A stretch of 64,000 nucleotides of DNA from Ampullaceana balthica (Eukaryota > Mollusca > Gastropoda > Lymnaeidae): the NCBI GenBank assembly GCA_944989445.1, contig CALYLW010000426.1:22501-86500 (forward strand), written 5' to 3'. The notes under the pieces were generated by a model. The model worked only from the letters and a program-made list of their open reading frames with translations. It did no database searches and was not told where the DNA came from. The translations under genes were made by a program, and so were the position numbers. Positions 33,225 to 45,517 of this stretch are shown piece by piece; the stretch's first letter is position 1; each line of letters starts with the position of its first letter.

Positions 33225-35058
33225 CAGGGATGTCCAAAATCCGGCCCACGGGCCAAAACCGGCCCGCGAAGCCATTTTAACTGGCCCGCGGCCTCATCCG
33301 ACGTAATCAATTAACTGACGTATTATTTCTGTAAAGATGGTATATTTATTGGAAAAATAGAAATTTTGTACTGTTTCGAGTATGTCAAATGAGGGCGAAA
33401 ATCTGTGATTATTAATTTTTTTTAAGCAACGTGGAAATTGGTTGTTTTACAACCCGATAAAGTTAATTGTACTAAAACCTTGACGGCCTACCGTAAACGT
33501 CGATGACGTCATTTTATTATATATTTTTCGTCGACTCGGAAGTGAAAACGAATAATGCGTCGGTGAACTTAAAAATTTTAAATAGCTTTTTTGTATCACA
33601 ATTTTTGAAACAACATTTTCAGCTTTTGTTATATTCAAAAATTTTGCAAAAGCAGAAAAAATTTAATTGTTTATAGCTTGGGATGCATCTGACACTGCAC
33701 AACTTCTTTTTTTTTAGAGGAGTTAATGATGACATGTGTGTGAGTGAAGAATTACTTTACCTTTAGAGTCTTAAAGACCAAACAAGGGGAAACGATTTAT
33801 TTACTTCTGTTTGTTCTGCTGTCAATGACATTAAACTACCTTTGAAAAAAAATCTGGAATTATTACTGATGGTGCACCTGCCATGATTGGTGAGCATAGT
33901 GGATTTGCAACAATTGTCTGTAACAAAGTCATTGAGGAGGGGGGCAAAGCTATTAAACTTCACTGTATCATTCACCAACAAGTTCTTTGTGCCAAAAATC
34001 TCTGATGTGATCGTGTCATTAAGCAAGTGATAAAAGCCATAAACTCTATTCGCTCTAAAGCCCTGTTTCACCGCCAGTTTCAGCAATTTCTTCATGACAT
34101 CCAGGTAGAATACGGAGATGTTGTGTATCACAATGATGTAAGGTGGCTCAGTCGGGGAACAGCACTTCAGCGCTTTTACGCACGTAAAAAAGAAATTTGG
34201 CAATTCATGGAAGATAAGGGACAACCAATGCCAGAATTATCTGATACTGCTTGGCTGGCAGATTTAGCATTTTTAGTTGATATGACAAGACATCTAAACG
34301 TATTTAACACAAATCTTCAAGGTCAAAATGCAGTGGTAAACCAATTACATTAACATATTAAGGCCTTTGAGAACAAGCTGAAACTTTTTCAAAGGCAACT
34401 GTCCCAAATACAGCCTTATACCACACATTTCCCCTCACTACAGGAAATTATGAAAAGTTTCCCAGAAAGAAGCTTCAATGAGCAAATGCAGAGGTATGTT
34501 GCATATATCACATCCCTGGCTGACGAATTTTTAAGACACTTTCAGGACTTTGCAACTATTGAAAAGGACATCATGTTATTTTCTTCCCCTTTCTCTGTTG
34601 ACCCTGATAATGTTCCAGGCAATCTGCAGCTGGAACTAATTGAGTTGCAAAGGGATAATGAAATTCCTAGCAGACAACAGCTTTCTCTCAACGACTTTTA
34701 CCGACAGCTGGATAAAGAGAGATTCAAAGAGATTTGAACATTTGCTAAAAAAATGCTCAGCTTGTTTGGCTCGACATACTTGTGTGAGCAGAAATTTTCA
34801 GTTATGAATTTTAACAAGAACCGTGTGAGGACAATTATAAGTTACTCTCACCTGCGTGATATCATACGTATCAAAACCAGTGGCATTGAGCCTGACATCT
34901 ACTATTTACTGCATTCAAGATCTCAGTTTCACCCTACACATTAAAATTTACTATAAACACTTCTCAACTTATGTCATTTGTTTATAATTTTAATCCGGAC
35001 CGCGAGGGTCTTTATTTCAAGGAATTTGGCCCACATGCAAAAAGATTGGACACCCCTG
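33225..35058 (+). mobile_element. hAT element with perfect 8-bp target duplication
   Basis: The left end is CAGGGATGTCCAAAATCCGG and the right end reads, reversed, CAGGGGTGTCCAATC, an inverted repeat with a few mismatches. The 8-bp target duplication CCCAAGGG (33217-33224 and 35059-35066) is perfect. GC-rich subterminal GGCCCGCGG repeats lie near the left end. Transposase remains fill 33770-34944. A minus-strand relative is at 52440-53197. Confidence 0.9.
33770..34944 (+). pseudogene. hAT transposase (GTF2IRD2-like group), decayed
   Basis: Broken into several open pieces. 33790-34020 is a degraded N-terminal core. 34027-34353 has IRSKALFHRQFQQFLHDI, YHNDVRWLSRGTALQRF and LAFLVDMTRHLNVFN; 34450-34737 is the insertion domain. 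34753-34944 is the C-terminal dimerisation domain (MLSLFGSTYLCEQKFSVMN). Pieces from 34027 onward are separated by only two or three stops in largely one frame, so this copy is less decayed than the hAT in gag. The family cuts and pastes DNA with an RNase-H-like DDE core. This copy cannot encode an intact protein. Confidence 0.85.
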
Positions 35059-35066
35059 CCCAAGGG

Positions 35067-36172
35067 GGTCACGACCCACATGTTGGGAGCCGCTGATCTA
35101 CAGCATTGTGTTACGTCATATTCGTCATTGCTTCACGATCATCTCTCAGCATCGCTAGTAAAAGACCTGTTTTTCAAGGCCTAGTAGGGTTACCTTTGAT
35201 TATTGAATTCATTATTGAATATTGGTGTAGTAACATTTCATTAAATTATACGCTAGAGTTAACACACTACCAATGTTTATTATGTGAGACCTATTAGAAT
35301 TCACGTGCGCAGTCCCCCCGTGTTGGGGTATTGGTAAATATTTGTCAAAATAATACGCACGAACTGTGTGTTTGTTAACCTTACAAGCTTAAACTCCATA
35401 CTGTGATGTCACTGTTTGGAATAATGGTATAATTTGATAAATTGCTCTAATTGTCCTTTGAACCCACGTGACAGAAACCAACCCTTTATTCTTTACTCCG
35501 GATATAGCAAGGATCAAACGCGTGTTCATGCATGCTCAGTCTTGCGCCCTGCCAACGTTTCGTGCTGAGTTCATTTTCATTGCAAAATGGAAGATTTAAA
35601 TACGTTTTTAAAGGAGAGTCAGTCACTTTTTCATTTATTTTATATCTCTAGCTCAGTTGTCTGACTATTGCACACCCGGGGAGACAATGTATAACACAGG
35701 GAGACAATGTCTATTCAATTTGATCGAAATGGCATATCGACTTAACTTGTCTGTCGGCAGCTTTGCCTCGACAGGCGTTCAAAATTATTATCTTTTAAAT
35801 ATTCTAACTTCTTTTTCTAACCCAGAAGGACTACCAGATTTTCCTTCGCAGGTTTCGTTTAATAACGAATGTAATAAATCCTAAGAGTTTATCTAAAGCA
35901 CAGATTCTCAAACTTTTTGAATAAGTGGATTGAAAATTTCCAGTGCAACCTTTCAGCAAAATTTAAATGTTTAAATGGTATACAGTAAAGTGAGAATACG
36001 TTAAAAATATATGGAAAAGAATAATATATTTATAAACTACTAATTCAATTGAAATCATTCTGCTTCAAATAGTTCTGAACTAAACCTTTGCACTGTTCTT
36101 CTTTGCAAAATGCTTTTTATGCATGTGAATTTTTTTTCTTTTGTGTGTGTGTCTTTTGCTGTATATATATTA
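35067..36172. other. Gene-free region with outer hAT end and a second hAT-like end
   Basis: 35067-35095 is the outer hAT end noted above. At 35900-35922, ATCTAAAG followed by CACAGATTCTCAAACTTTTT resembles the left end of the MITE at 59697. A 75-codon frame at 35657-35884 contains a duplicated GGGGAGACAATGT / AGGGAGACAATGT pair but no recognised domain. Confidence 0.35.
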
Positions 36173-37628
36173 CTAGTAGACCCGTCGTGCGTTGCAACGA
36201 TCAAAGTAAAAAGGAATAAATTTAAAGAAACCAATGAGTGGTATGTTTAAAAATAATTCTGAAGAAATCTTCGTGGAAGTGTGAAAAAAAAATCCAAGTT
36301 TCATAGCAAACGGATAAATAAATTAATAATTAAATAGCGTACAAAAGAAGAAACGATATTAAGGGCCCCAGCCCCAAAATGAGTGATATTATAGGTTTTT
36401 TTTAATTGCCATTGTACTAATTTCTTAAACGTTTAAGATTTTATTCACTATTCTGTCATTAACAATCTTGACAAATAATGACACATGTATCCATTATTAT
36501 ACAAATTGAAATTAACAGGTGTTTTGAACTTTATATCTTGCCCAGAATGGGCCCTGTGGCCCTTAATGTTGTTTTTATCTATTGTACTCAATATATATTC
36601 CTCAATTTCGTGTAAAATTGAAGAGGGAATACAATGATTAAAGTTCAGTAAAAAGACTTTTTCGAAGGAATGGAAATTAAGAGTTCAGTGCCCTATAGTA
36701 ATATAGACTCTTAAGTTTTTATTTATTATCTAAGTTTTGTCAAAATCCAGTTTTTTTTCTCAATATCTAACTCTTAAACTACTTTTTATATACCTACAAT
36801 AGGGAGAAAATAGCATTAAGGGGCCCTGGCCCATTCGGTGCAAGAGGTCAATTTCAAAAACCTGTTCATTTTAGTTAATTTTTATTGTGGCTATATTTGT
36901 CAAGCGCTTTAAAAAGTAAATAGGACAAATATCTTAAACATATACGAAAAAAGATATTTGGGGCCCCGGCCACGAAGATATTGGCATTAGAAGTGCAGTG
37001 TCTATAGTATTTTAATATAGGCTACTAAGTTTTTGTGTGGAAAGTTTGGTGAAGATCTATTCATTTACTAAGTAGCTAACGTAGAAACTATTTTTATATA
37101 GCTCATATAAGATAAAAACGACATTAAGGGTCCCAGGGCCCATTCTGGGCAAGATATAAAGTTCAAAACATCTGTTCATTTCAATTAGTATAATAATTGA
37201 TACATGTGTCAAAATTTGTCAATATTGTTAATGACTGAATGGTGAATAAAATCTTAAACGCTTAAAAAATGTGAATTTTTGGGCACTCAGCGCCAAAGGA
37301 ATGAACATCAGCAGTTTAGTGCCCTATAGTATTTTAATATTGGCTATCAAGTTGTCATATACACATTTTGGTTAAGATCCAATAATTTACACAGTAGCTA
37401 AAGCTTAAACTAATTTTTATATAGCTCGTATAAGCAAAACATGACGATATGGGCCCCCGGCGCACAATGAGTGTTAAATTTTAAAAAAAAGATAGTTACC
37501 ATCCCGGGAGCATACTCAACAGTCTTGAAAAGTTTCATGACGATCGGGTGAATGGTTTAGACAGCTATAAAGGACATTCATACACACACAAACATATTTA
37601 AATATTTATATGTATATATATACTTTAA
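36173..37628 (-). mobile_element. Non-autonomous Helitron, family A (copy 1)
   Basis: In minus orientation the 3' end reads GTTGCAACGCACGACGGGTC followed by TACTAG and then T. CTAG is at 36173-36176, with an imperfect hairpin just upstream. The 5' side (about 37520-37628) has AGTTTCATGACGATCGGGTG, AATGGTTTAGACAGC and CATACACACACAAACATA. This is the reverse of the GTTTGTGTG...CGATC lead-in of Helitron 5' ends. The internal text repeats GGGCCC(C/T)GGCCCA-type motifs several times. No ORF is present. It directly abuts family B. Confidence 0.7.
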
Positions 37629-39863
37629 AAATACCTGCACTTTGTAGCGGGAGTGTGCTGACCCTTTATCCAAGTATTAGGTGATGGTTATTACAATTTT
37701 TATTTGCCAAGTTAAATTTCAGATTCAACTATTTAGTTAAAATCTTATGAGAAACAGAGATATGCCATTTTACCGCGAGAGTTGTTTTCATTTATTGCAG
37801 TGCCTTTTAACATAACCTTACTATTCAAAAGATATGACTTATTAAATAATGATTATTGCCGACCACAATAACTAAATTTACAATTTCATTCCCACTTGTA
37901 CAAAATTAACATAACTTATATGTTTTCCGAAAGAGCTCTACTACCCTTGTCACTCAAAAATTTAATATATATAATTGCGAAACTGCATCGTATCACAATT
38001 GTAAGTTATATAATATTTGTAACCACGTCTATGAGATAAAGAACATGTGGCAATATCCCTTTAAAAGGCAAAAGCTAATTGACTCATAGTGCAAATAAAC
38101 AAAATTATAAATGTACTTTCTAAAATACTATTTAAAAAAAAACGGTCGTATTAAAATGGTATAAAAAATTGTGCACACCATATTTAGACATATAGAAAGC
38201 TGGCCGCATAAAATAAAGTCTTGTTATAAAGCAAATGTACTGGACCAAAGTAACTCTTCATTTTGACGTATTCATAATTGTCGAAACAGGGAAATAATAT
38301 TTAACATTTTTATGTCTCTATATTTTACGATTTATATTTACGGTTTATAAGCAATGTGTATAATTTCAAAAAGGAAATCTTTTTTTTTGTTCCCTATTTC
38401 GGATAAGGCATCATATTTTGTAAATAATATTCAATGCACACACACACACACCAGATTTTATATCTGAAAAATAAAATACATTAAATAAAAAAAGATTCAA
38501 CCGTCTGTTAATGAGCGCATCTTAAAAATGATTAAAAGGCAATTTTAGAAATGGGAATACAAAGGAATGAACATAAAAACATATTCAATTCGCAATTCAT
38601 ATTAATTAAGCGTTTTCAGGATCACTTCATTAAATTTAGTTAACTTTTGTTAATACGTTCGGTAGCGAAAGTTTATAATGTATAGTGTATATAAAGCTTA
38701 AGTAAACAGTTTTAAAGTGTACGTTTATTTGACATAGGCCATCACTTCAACATAAAATAAACTCGCTACATCTATGGTTTTTAATTCAATGTCGAGTTAT
38801 GAATTAAATTTTTAAAAATCCCAATTTTATTTATTGCATGTAAAATATTAATAAATGATCGTGAAAATAATTCAAATAAAATAATTTAAACGCATATGTA
38901 ATATATAAAGCTCAGTTGATATTTTTATGTTTGTTTGTTTGTATCCATTAAAAAAAGGCCACTGCTTTGTTGACATTTTTACAAAAGATCTCTGCCATTG
39001 TCGTCACTAAAAAAGCTCTTATATATTTACGACACTGCAATGTAACACAATTGTAATTAATACAATATTTGCAACAGCGTCTATGAGATAAAGATAATAA
39101 AGATAAATAAAAAAAATATAGGCTATATTTAAGATGCGTACATGAAAATCTGCGCACAGTAATCAGGCGATAAAAGATTTTAAAACTTGCACCGCTAAAA
39201 ATGAAGCCTTGAAAAAAATACTGACACAATTATTACATAAATCGGTTTTTCATTAAATGTCGAGTTATGGAACATAAAATAATTAAAACAAATTCGCAAT
39301 TAAATTTAAACGTGTAAACAATTAAATCTAATGCATCGTTTGGCAGTTGTAATTAAATATGTTTACGTGTCTATCTAATATATAGAAAGTAACAGTAAAG
39401 AAGATGACAAATTCTTTGTACTACACAGCTCAAATTATGAAGCGCACACGAAAATGTGCGCACCGTAATTAGACATTATAATATTTTTTCAAATGCGCAC
39501 GGCTGAAAATAAAGTATTGGCATTGGGGAAAAAAAACGTCACCAAAAGTAACTCGCTTTGAACGGCATTTGAACGTCCGCGTAAATTTGTTCAATACAGA
39601 AATGAGGTTAAATTTTTTATTCTTTGTCTCTGCATTTTCTGATTATTTAATTTACGGCATTCGGGCAAAAGGGACAATTACAAAAACTAACTTAAAACCA
39701 CCTTCAGGGTAAAAGGAACCGCCCTGCCAAATTTGGTCCCCGTCCGTCATTTGGTTTTTCCGTGATTGTCTAACAGAAAGTCGAAAAGTGAAACATACAA
39801 ACATACAAACATACAAACATACAAACATACAAACATACAAACATTTGAGCTTTATATATTAGA
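37629..39863 (-). mobile_element. Non-autonomous Helitron, family B (copy 2)
   Basis: Reverse-complement relative of 2963-5299. The 3' hairpin is CTGCACTTTGTAGCGGGAG at about 37637, with the expected CTAG changed to CTTT. The 5' end is TCTAATATATAAAGCTCAAA at 39863. It lacks about 310 bp that copy 3 has around 41290-41600. A short open frame near the 5' end (39652-39840; [20 protein letters not shown]) recurs in copy 3 and, in part, in copy 1. It is likely shared repeat sequence and not a gene. Confidence 0.8.
39795..39843. repeat. (CATACAAA)n microsatellite, about 6 units
   Basis: An 8-bp tandem repeat next to the 5' end of Helitron B copy 2. The matching place in copy 3 (42289-42381) has about 11 units, and copy 1 (around 3000) only two or three. 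Confidence 0.9.
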
Positions 39864-40556
39864 CTAGTAGACCCGTCGCGCGTTGCAACGATCAAAGTAA
39901 AAAGGAATAAATTTAAAGAAACCAATGAGTGGTATGTTTAAAAATAATTCTGAAGAAATTGTCGTGGAAGTGTGAAAAAAAAATCCAAGTTTCATAGCAA
40001 ACGGATAAATAAATAAATAATTAAATAGCGTACAAAAGAAGAAACGATATTAAGGGCCCCGGCCCCAAAATGAGTGATATTATAGTTTTTTTTATTGCCA
40101 TTGTACTCATTTCTTAAACCTTTAAGATTTTATTCATTATTCAGTCATTAACAATCTTGACAAATAATGACACATGTATCCCTTATTATACAAATTGAAA
40201 TTCACAGGTGTTTTGAACTTTATATCTTGCCCAGAATGGGCCCTGGGGCCCTTAATGTTGTTTTTATCTATTGTACTCAATATATATTCCTCAATATCGT
40301 GTAAAATTTAATAGGAAATACAATGATTAAAGTTCAGTAAAAAGACTTTTTCGAAGGAATGGAAATTAAGAGTTCAGTGCCCTATAGTAATATAGGCTGT
40401 TAAGTTTTTATATTCTAAGTTTTGTCAAAATCCAGTTTTTTTCTCAATATCTAACTCTTAAACTACTTTTTACATACCTACAATAGGGGGGAAAATAGCA
40501 TTAAGGGGCCCTGGCCCATTCGGTGCAAGAGGTTAATTTCAAAACCTGTTCATTTT
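39864..40556 (-). mobile_element. Helitron family A, copy 2 (truncated)
   Basis: Starts at CTAG 39864-39867, directly against the first base of Helitron B copy 2. It then follows 36173-36870 closely, with GCGCGTTGCAACGATCAAAG giving a better hairpin than copy 1. Similarity breaks off at about 40550 in a T-rich stretch, where family B sequence begins internally. About 760 bp of family A are missing. Confidence 0.75.
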
Positions 40557-42399
40557 TTTTTGTTTTTTTTGTTCCCTATTTCGGATAAGGCATCATATTT
40601 TGTATATTATATTCAATGCACACACACACACCAGATTTTATATCTGAAAAATAAAATACATTAAAAAAAAGATTCAATCGTCTGTTAATAAGCGCATCTT
40701 AAAAATGATTAAAAGGCAATTTTAGAAATGGCCTATGCTATTCTGAATACAAAGGAATGAACATAAAAACATATTCAATTCGCATTCATATTAATTAAGC
40801 ATTTTCAGGATCACTTCATTAAATTTAGTCAACTTTTTTTAATACGTTCGGTAGCGAAAGGTTATAATGTATAAAGCTTAAGTAAACAGTTTTAAAGTGT
40901 AAGTTTATTTGACATAGGCCATCACTTTCAACATAAAATAAACTCGCTACATCTATGGTTTTTAATTAAATGTCGAGTTATGAATTAAATTTTTAAAAAT
41001 CCCAATTTTATACATTGCATGTAAAATATTAATACAATGCATCGTTAAAATAATTGAAATAAAATAATTTAAACGCATATCTAATATATAAAGCTCAGTT
41101 GATATTTTTATGTTTTTTTGTTTGTATCCATTAAAAAAGGGCCGCTGCTTTGTTGACATTTTTACAAAAGATCTCTGCCACTGTCGTCACTAAAAAAGCT
41201 CTTATATATTTACGACACTGCAATGTAACACAATTGTAATTAATTCAATATTTGCAACAGCGTCTATGAGATAAAGATAATAAAGATAAATTTAAAAAAT
41301 TAAGCTATATTCTTAATTTAAAAAAAACAAACAAACAAAACAAATGAATTGTATGTTAAAAATGCATGTGAAACCATGACAATAATTGATTTTAAAAATG
41401 GCCTATGTTAATCCATCGTCAAAGGAAAGAACATAACATATTCAATTCGCAATACAAAATAATTAAGCGTTTTCAGGATCACTTTATTTAGTGTAATCTA
41501 CTTATGTTAATAAGTCCGGTAGCCTAAGTTTAAATAGTATAAGTGTATAGGTTATGTAAAAGACAACAGCTTATGTAAAAGACAAACAAAATATAAATGT
41601 TATATTAATAGAACACAGCTAAATTTAAGATGCGTACACGAAAATGTGCGCACAGTAATCAGGCGATAAAAGATTTTAAAACGTGCACCGCTAAAAATGA
41701 AGCCTTGAAAAAAATACTGACACAATTATTACATATTTCATAAATAGGTTTTTCATTAAATGTCGAGTTATGGAACAGAAAATAATTAAAACAAATTCGC
41801 AATTAAATTTAAACGTGTAAACAATTAAATCTAATGCATTGTGTGGCAGTTGTAATTAAATATGTTTACGTGTCTATCTAATATATAGAAAGTAACAGTA
41901 AAGAAAATGACAATTCTTTGTACTACACAGCTCAAATTATGAAGCGTACACGAAAATGTGCGCACCGTAATTAGACATTATAATATTTTTTCAAATGCGC
42001 ACGGCTGAAAATAAAGTATTGGGGAAAAAAAACGTCACCAAAAGTAACTCGCTTTGAACGGCATTTGAACGTCCGCGTAAATTTGTTCAACACAGAAATG
42101 AGGTTAAATTTTTTATTCTTTGTCTCTGCATTTTCTGATTATTTAATTTACGGCATTCGGGCAAAAGGGACAATTACAAAAACTAACTTAAAACCACCTT
42201 CAGGGTAAAAGGAACCGTCCTGCCAAATTTGGTCCCCGTCCGTCATTTGGTTTTTCCGTGATTGTCTAACAGAAAGTCGAAAAGTGAAACATACAAACAT
42301 ACAAACATACAAACATACAAACATACAAACATACAAACATACAAACATACAAACATACAAACATACAAACATACAAACATTTGAGCTTTATATATTAGA
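40557..42399 (-). mobile_element. Helitron family B, copy 3 (3'-truncated)
   Basis: Begins inside family B at a point equal to about 38390 and runs to an intact 5' end TCTAATATATAAAGC at 42399, flanked by the expected A. The 3' hairpin end is missing. The (CATACAAA)n stretch is expanded to about 11 units. Confidence 0.8.
42289..42381. repeat. (CATACAAA)n microsatellite, about 11 units
   Basis: A pure 8-bp tandem repeat in the 5' end of Helitron B copy 3. The open frame read through it on the minus strand (alternating MFVCLYVC) is a repeat artefact. Confidence 0.95.
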
Positions 42400-42984
42400 T
42401 TGCGATAAAAAGTAAAAATAAAACTTACATTCTAGCGTGTAACGTATTTTTAAGATCCTGTCGCATCAGTATTGACAGGGTCTTTTCGAGACAAACACCG
42501 ATATGAGAAACGTTCACCGCAAATGTAATTTTAAAATTTTAGATAAATATATTTTTCAGATACCATTTAACAAATCAATTTGAATTTGAACACTATTTGC
42601 TTTGTGTTTAAGATACTTTACCAAAATATTTTTTTATTTCGATTATATTTTAATTTTTACAACTAGAAGATAAAAAATTATGTTTACAGTGATCGGCATT
42701 TGGTGTCCGGGGTATACATTTTAAGACACACTGTACATGAAATGGTATTGCAAGCTAAAGAATTAATTATCTAAGACTTTAACATTGAACAAAGGCAAAG
42801 AATGAGTGAATGTGCAATAAACTAGGACACTAATTTGTTTTGCCTACGTTTCTTTTCTATTAAAACGTTTTTGCAATACAAATATAAAAAGTGTTTACAT
42901 TATCATTACAACATTAGTGAAAAACGTTAGACAAAAAATACTTATCTACATGCACTATAACTACATTATTACTGTATTAATGAG
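42400..42984. other. Gene-free AT-rich region
   Basis: No gene or known repeat was recognised. Confidence 0.4.
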
Positions 42985-43250
42985 TAAGATTGCCTTTATG
43001 AAGTGTTTGGGAAGCATTTAGAAATGAGGAAATTTCTAGACTGTGTGGGATATGGCATCGAACTACGATGCGGAGCTAGAAGCTGTACACAGGGCCCTGG
43101 AAAGTGTGTACCAAACACTGAAGGGTCGGACCTTGTAGGATTTGACACGTTAACACAAATGTCGTATGGCACAGCACAGCAGATGGAGAAGATTGCCCAG
43201 GTGTTAGCCAAGGCCTTAAGAAAGTAATCTCAGGCCCAAAGGATATGTGT
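42985..43250 (+). other. GC-richer open stretch, possible exon or transposon fragment
   Basis: An open frame at 43003-43227 (74 codons) ends at TAA and has TAQQMEKIAQVLAKALRK at its C-terminus. Base composition is near 48% GC, against about 28% around it. In another frame the middle reads MASNYDAELEAVHRALE, which resembles the NYDAEL.A...AL block of RNase H domains in retroelements. Either an exon of an unknown gene or a fragment of a non-LTR element could explain the composition. No splice sites could be fixed. Confidence 0.35.
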
Positions 43251-44027
43251 TTAGGGTAAAGAACATATTCCCCCCACCCCCCAACCCCGAAAACCGGGAG
43301 TACACTTTAAATATGTTACTGATGAAATTCAGTCAAAAATAATAATTTTAAATCACTACATTTATCTCAGAAAATAATAAATAGAGGTAAAAAAGATTTT
43401 TAAAAACCAAGTTTTTATAAGTGTACCAAAAAGAAGAAAAATAATTTAAAAATGTGTAAGTTCAAGTACTCTGATTTAATATGACTATAAACGTGGGCGT
43501 GTGTTTGGTATAAAACTAAAAGATTTCTAATTTAGAAGGCAAAAGAGAGATCTATAAGTGAGAGAATTAGTGAACTGGATATGAAAATCCTCATAAGCGC
43601 CCGCCCCACGTTTTTAGTCATATTAAAGGATTAGCAAAAGGATTTCAATTGAATGTTTAAAAAATTTGAAACACTTATTATCTAGATTCAAGACTTAACT
43701 AGACAGTACAGTCCATTAATTTTACATTTCTAATTTTCATATTATTTAAAGCCGGCATCAAATAAAAAAATTAAATATTTGATTGTTATTTGTAGTATTA
43801 TTTTTCAACACATTTTTCTCAAATTTTATCCTACTTCTATGGTAATAAAATTATTAGTTTTAAATATTCTGTATCCAGAAAGTAAAATGTGAGTTAAAAA
43901 AAACAACCCCTTCACGAAAAAGGATTAGAAAAACTTTATTTTGAAAGATCTCCATATAATTAAATTAAGTTACAAATTGTTGATGTCATAAAATGTATTG
44001 TGTTATAGTGATATAGTAATAATAATA
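43251..44027. other. Gene-free AT-rich region
   Basis: Nothing recognised, apart from a C-rich run at about 43270-43300. Confidence 0.4.
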
Positions 44028-44727
44028 ATACATTGATTATTTATATAGCGCTGTATCCCAGTAAGGAACTGTGCTCACAGCGCTTTACATGAAAGAAATA
44101 ACATACATATAAGTATTAAATTAACTTTCCATATCATAACAAACACAAAAATTACAGTACATTATACATAAGCTACGTTAATCATTTACAAGAAATGTTG
44201 TTTCATTAATTTTGAAAATAAATTTTCAAAAGATGTGTCTTAAGTGCAGTCTTGAAGGACTTGGTTGTTTGAATACTACGTATGTGTAATGGTAGCGAAT
44301 TCCTTTGTTTGGCTGCACAAAAAGAGAACGAACTCTCACCAAATGTTTTGGTGCGTGTCGTAGGAACAGAAAGAACGCGTGTGTCTGCAGAAGATCGTAG
44401 CTGGCGAGTGGGTGAGTAGTCCGACAAAAAGTTCAGTAAGATACGATAGGGCATGAGTCCGAAAAGAAGTTGTGACAGAGAACGGCCCAGTTTGTAATCA
44501 ATACGGGCTTGTATAGGCAGCCAATGAAGTGAGTGAAGAAGTGGAGTAACATGGTCATGTTTTTTTGCCTTTAGCACCAGTCTGGCAGCTGAATTTTGTA
44601 CTTTCTGTAGTTTTTCAATGCATTGTTTTGGTGCACCTGACAGAAGAGAATTGCAGTAATCCATACGAGCTAGTACAAGAGCACAGACTAGAGTTTTTGT
44701 TGCACTAACTGTTAAGTAAAAGACCAC
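44028..44727 (-). mobile_element. L2-like LINE, 5'-truncated copy
   Basis: In minus orientation this carries the C-terminal domain of the LINE-L2 ORF2 as an open frame at 44727-44206 (ARMDYCNSLLSGAPKQCIEK, LHWLPIQARIDYKLGRSLSQ, AAKQRNSLPLHIRS). The 3' UTR with the AGCGCTGT.../...ACAGCGCT hairpin follows, and an (ATT)n tail at about 44020-44030. It is close in sequence to 18240-18983. The 5' truncation lies at about 44720, after a CTTAACAGTTAGTGCAAC block. Confidence 0.9.
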
Positions 44728-44945
44728 GTGGAATTAAACAAATATTTCAAGAGTTGAAATAACTAAAATGATGACACCAAACTTTGGTTTAGTTTAGATT
44801 ATTGTAACATTAATTAATTTACTAAATATCTGAGAAGAGATTATGTTTAAAACGTTTTCAAAGCGAATAAATTGTTACGTTAAAGTCCCTATTACTTATA
44901 TGTTTTCTTAAAAGATATAACATACTTTACGGAGCACTGCTACAA
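44728..44945. other. AT-rich spacer
   Basis: No features were recognised between the LINE and the last exon of the minus-strand gene relic. Confidence 0.35.
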
Positions 44946-45139
44946 CTAAACTACAATTAAATTTTGCGAATAATTCAGAAATACAAGTAGAAATATCATG
45001 CACAATAATATATAAGGCTTACTATATGTTTTGTACTTTTTAGAAATACTGAATGACACATCATTTAAAAACGTCCTTGCTTGAGTGAAGATGGCCACAG
45101 TCAACACTAACAGACTCGTGTTTACATTTACAGCATCGT
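44946..45139 (-). pseudogene. C-terminal hydrophobic exon, paralogue of G1 (gene G2)
   Basis: The acceptor ACTCTAG on the minus strand is followed by two leading bases (AC) and the frame DAVNVNTSLLVLTVAIFTQA, then a longer tail with a second hydrophobic run (YILLCMIFLLVFLNY) to TAG at 44946-44948. The phase matches the donor of the EGF-like relic at 45382. It aligns with the last exon of G1 (NNSSTLTASILLLGAAMF) and with 53340-53422. The exon itself is open; it is called pseudogenic because upstream exons of the same gene are broken. Confidence 0.6.
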
Positions 45140-45381
45140 CTAGAGTTTGGAAAAAGAAAATGTTTGTATCATTTTACATAAGAAAAATACGTTATTATAA
45201 TAACAATTCAATAAAAAAAGTTTAAAATTTAAAACATTAATTATTTCATTATTAAAGATAATTGTGTCATTTTATTTACTGTTATTTTTAAAAATTACAT
45301 GCATAATTAATATTGGCATGGAAGTGCAATAATTGTTTCGAATTGAATTTAAAAAAAAAGTTTATTCTTCTTTATTCTTAC

Positions 45382-45517
45382 TTTTGCAGGTCGCTTCTTT
45401 TGGAGCATAGTTAGCTGCACATGCGCAACGCTTTGGATCGGTCGGACTGCATGTTCAAGAGAATTCTGAGCCAGTGCCATCTACATCATTCATACACACC
45501 TTTCCTGGACATTTTTA
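45382..45517 (-). pseudogene. EGF/EB-like exon relic (gene G2)
   Basis: On the minus strand the frame reads KCPGKVCMNDVDG, then EFS, a TGA stop, and TCSPTDPKRCACAANYAPKE with a closing TCK. It ends at a donor A/GTAAGA with the same one-base phase as the G1 exon. There are three defects. A TGA replaces the Arg codon kept in the 54-kb copy (EFSRTCSP). One cysteine of the first half is lost, where G1 has TNC and the 54-kb copy AAC. The acceptor position has TTGTTAAAA in place of a CAG. The exon therefore cannot be spliced or translated normally. Confidence 0.7.

Noticed and set aside
33763..34224. 153-codon minus-strand open frame
   Set aside because: It is antisense to the plus-strand hAT transposase, which contains conserved blocks (VRWLSRG) in the opposite strand.
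42148..42372. Frame reading MFVCLYVC repeats followed by [18 protein letters not shown]
   Set aside because: The first part is a microsatellite artefact. The second is repeat sequence shared by all Helitron B copies without start, splice or codon evidence.
36173..42399. Autonomous Helitron (Rep/helicase)
   Set aside because: No long ORF and no helicase or HUH motifs in any frame; only non-autonomous elements are present.
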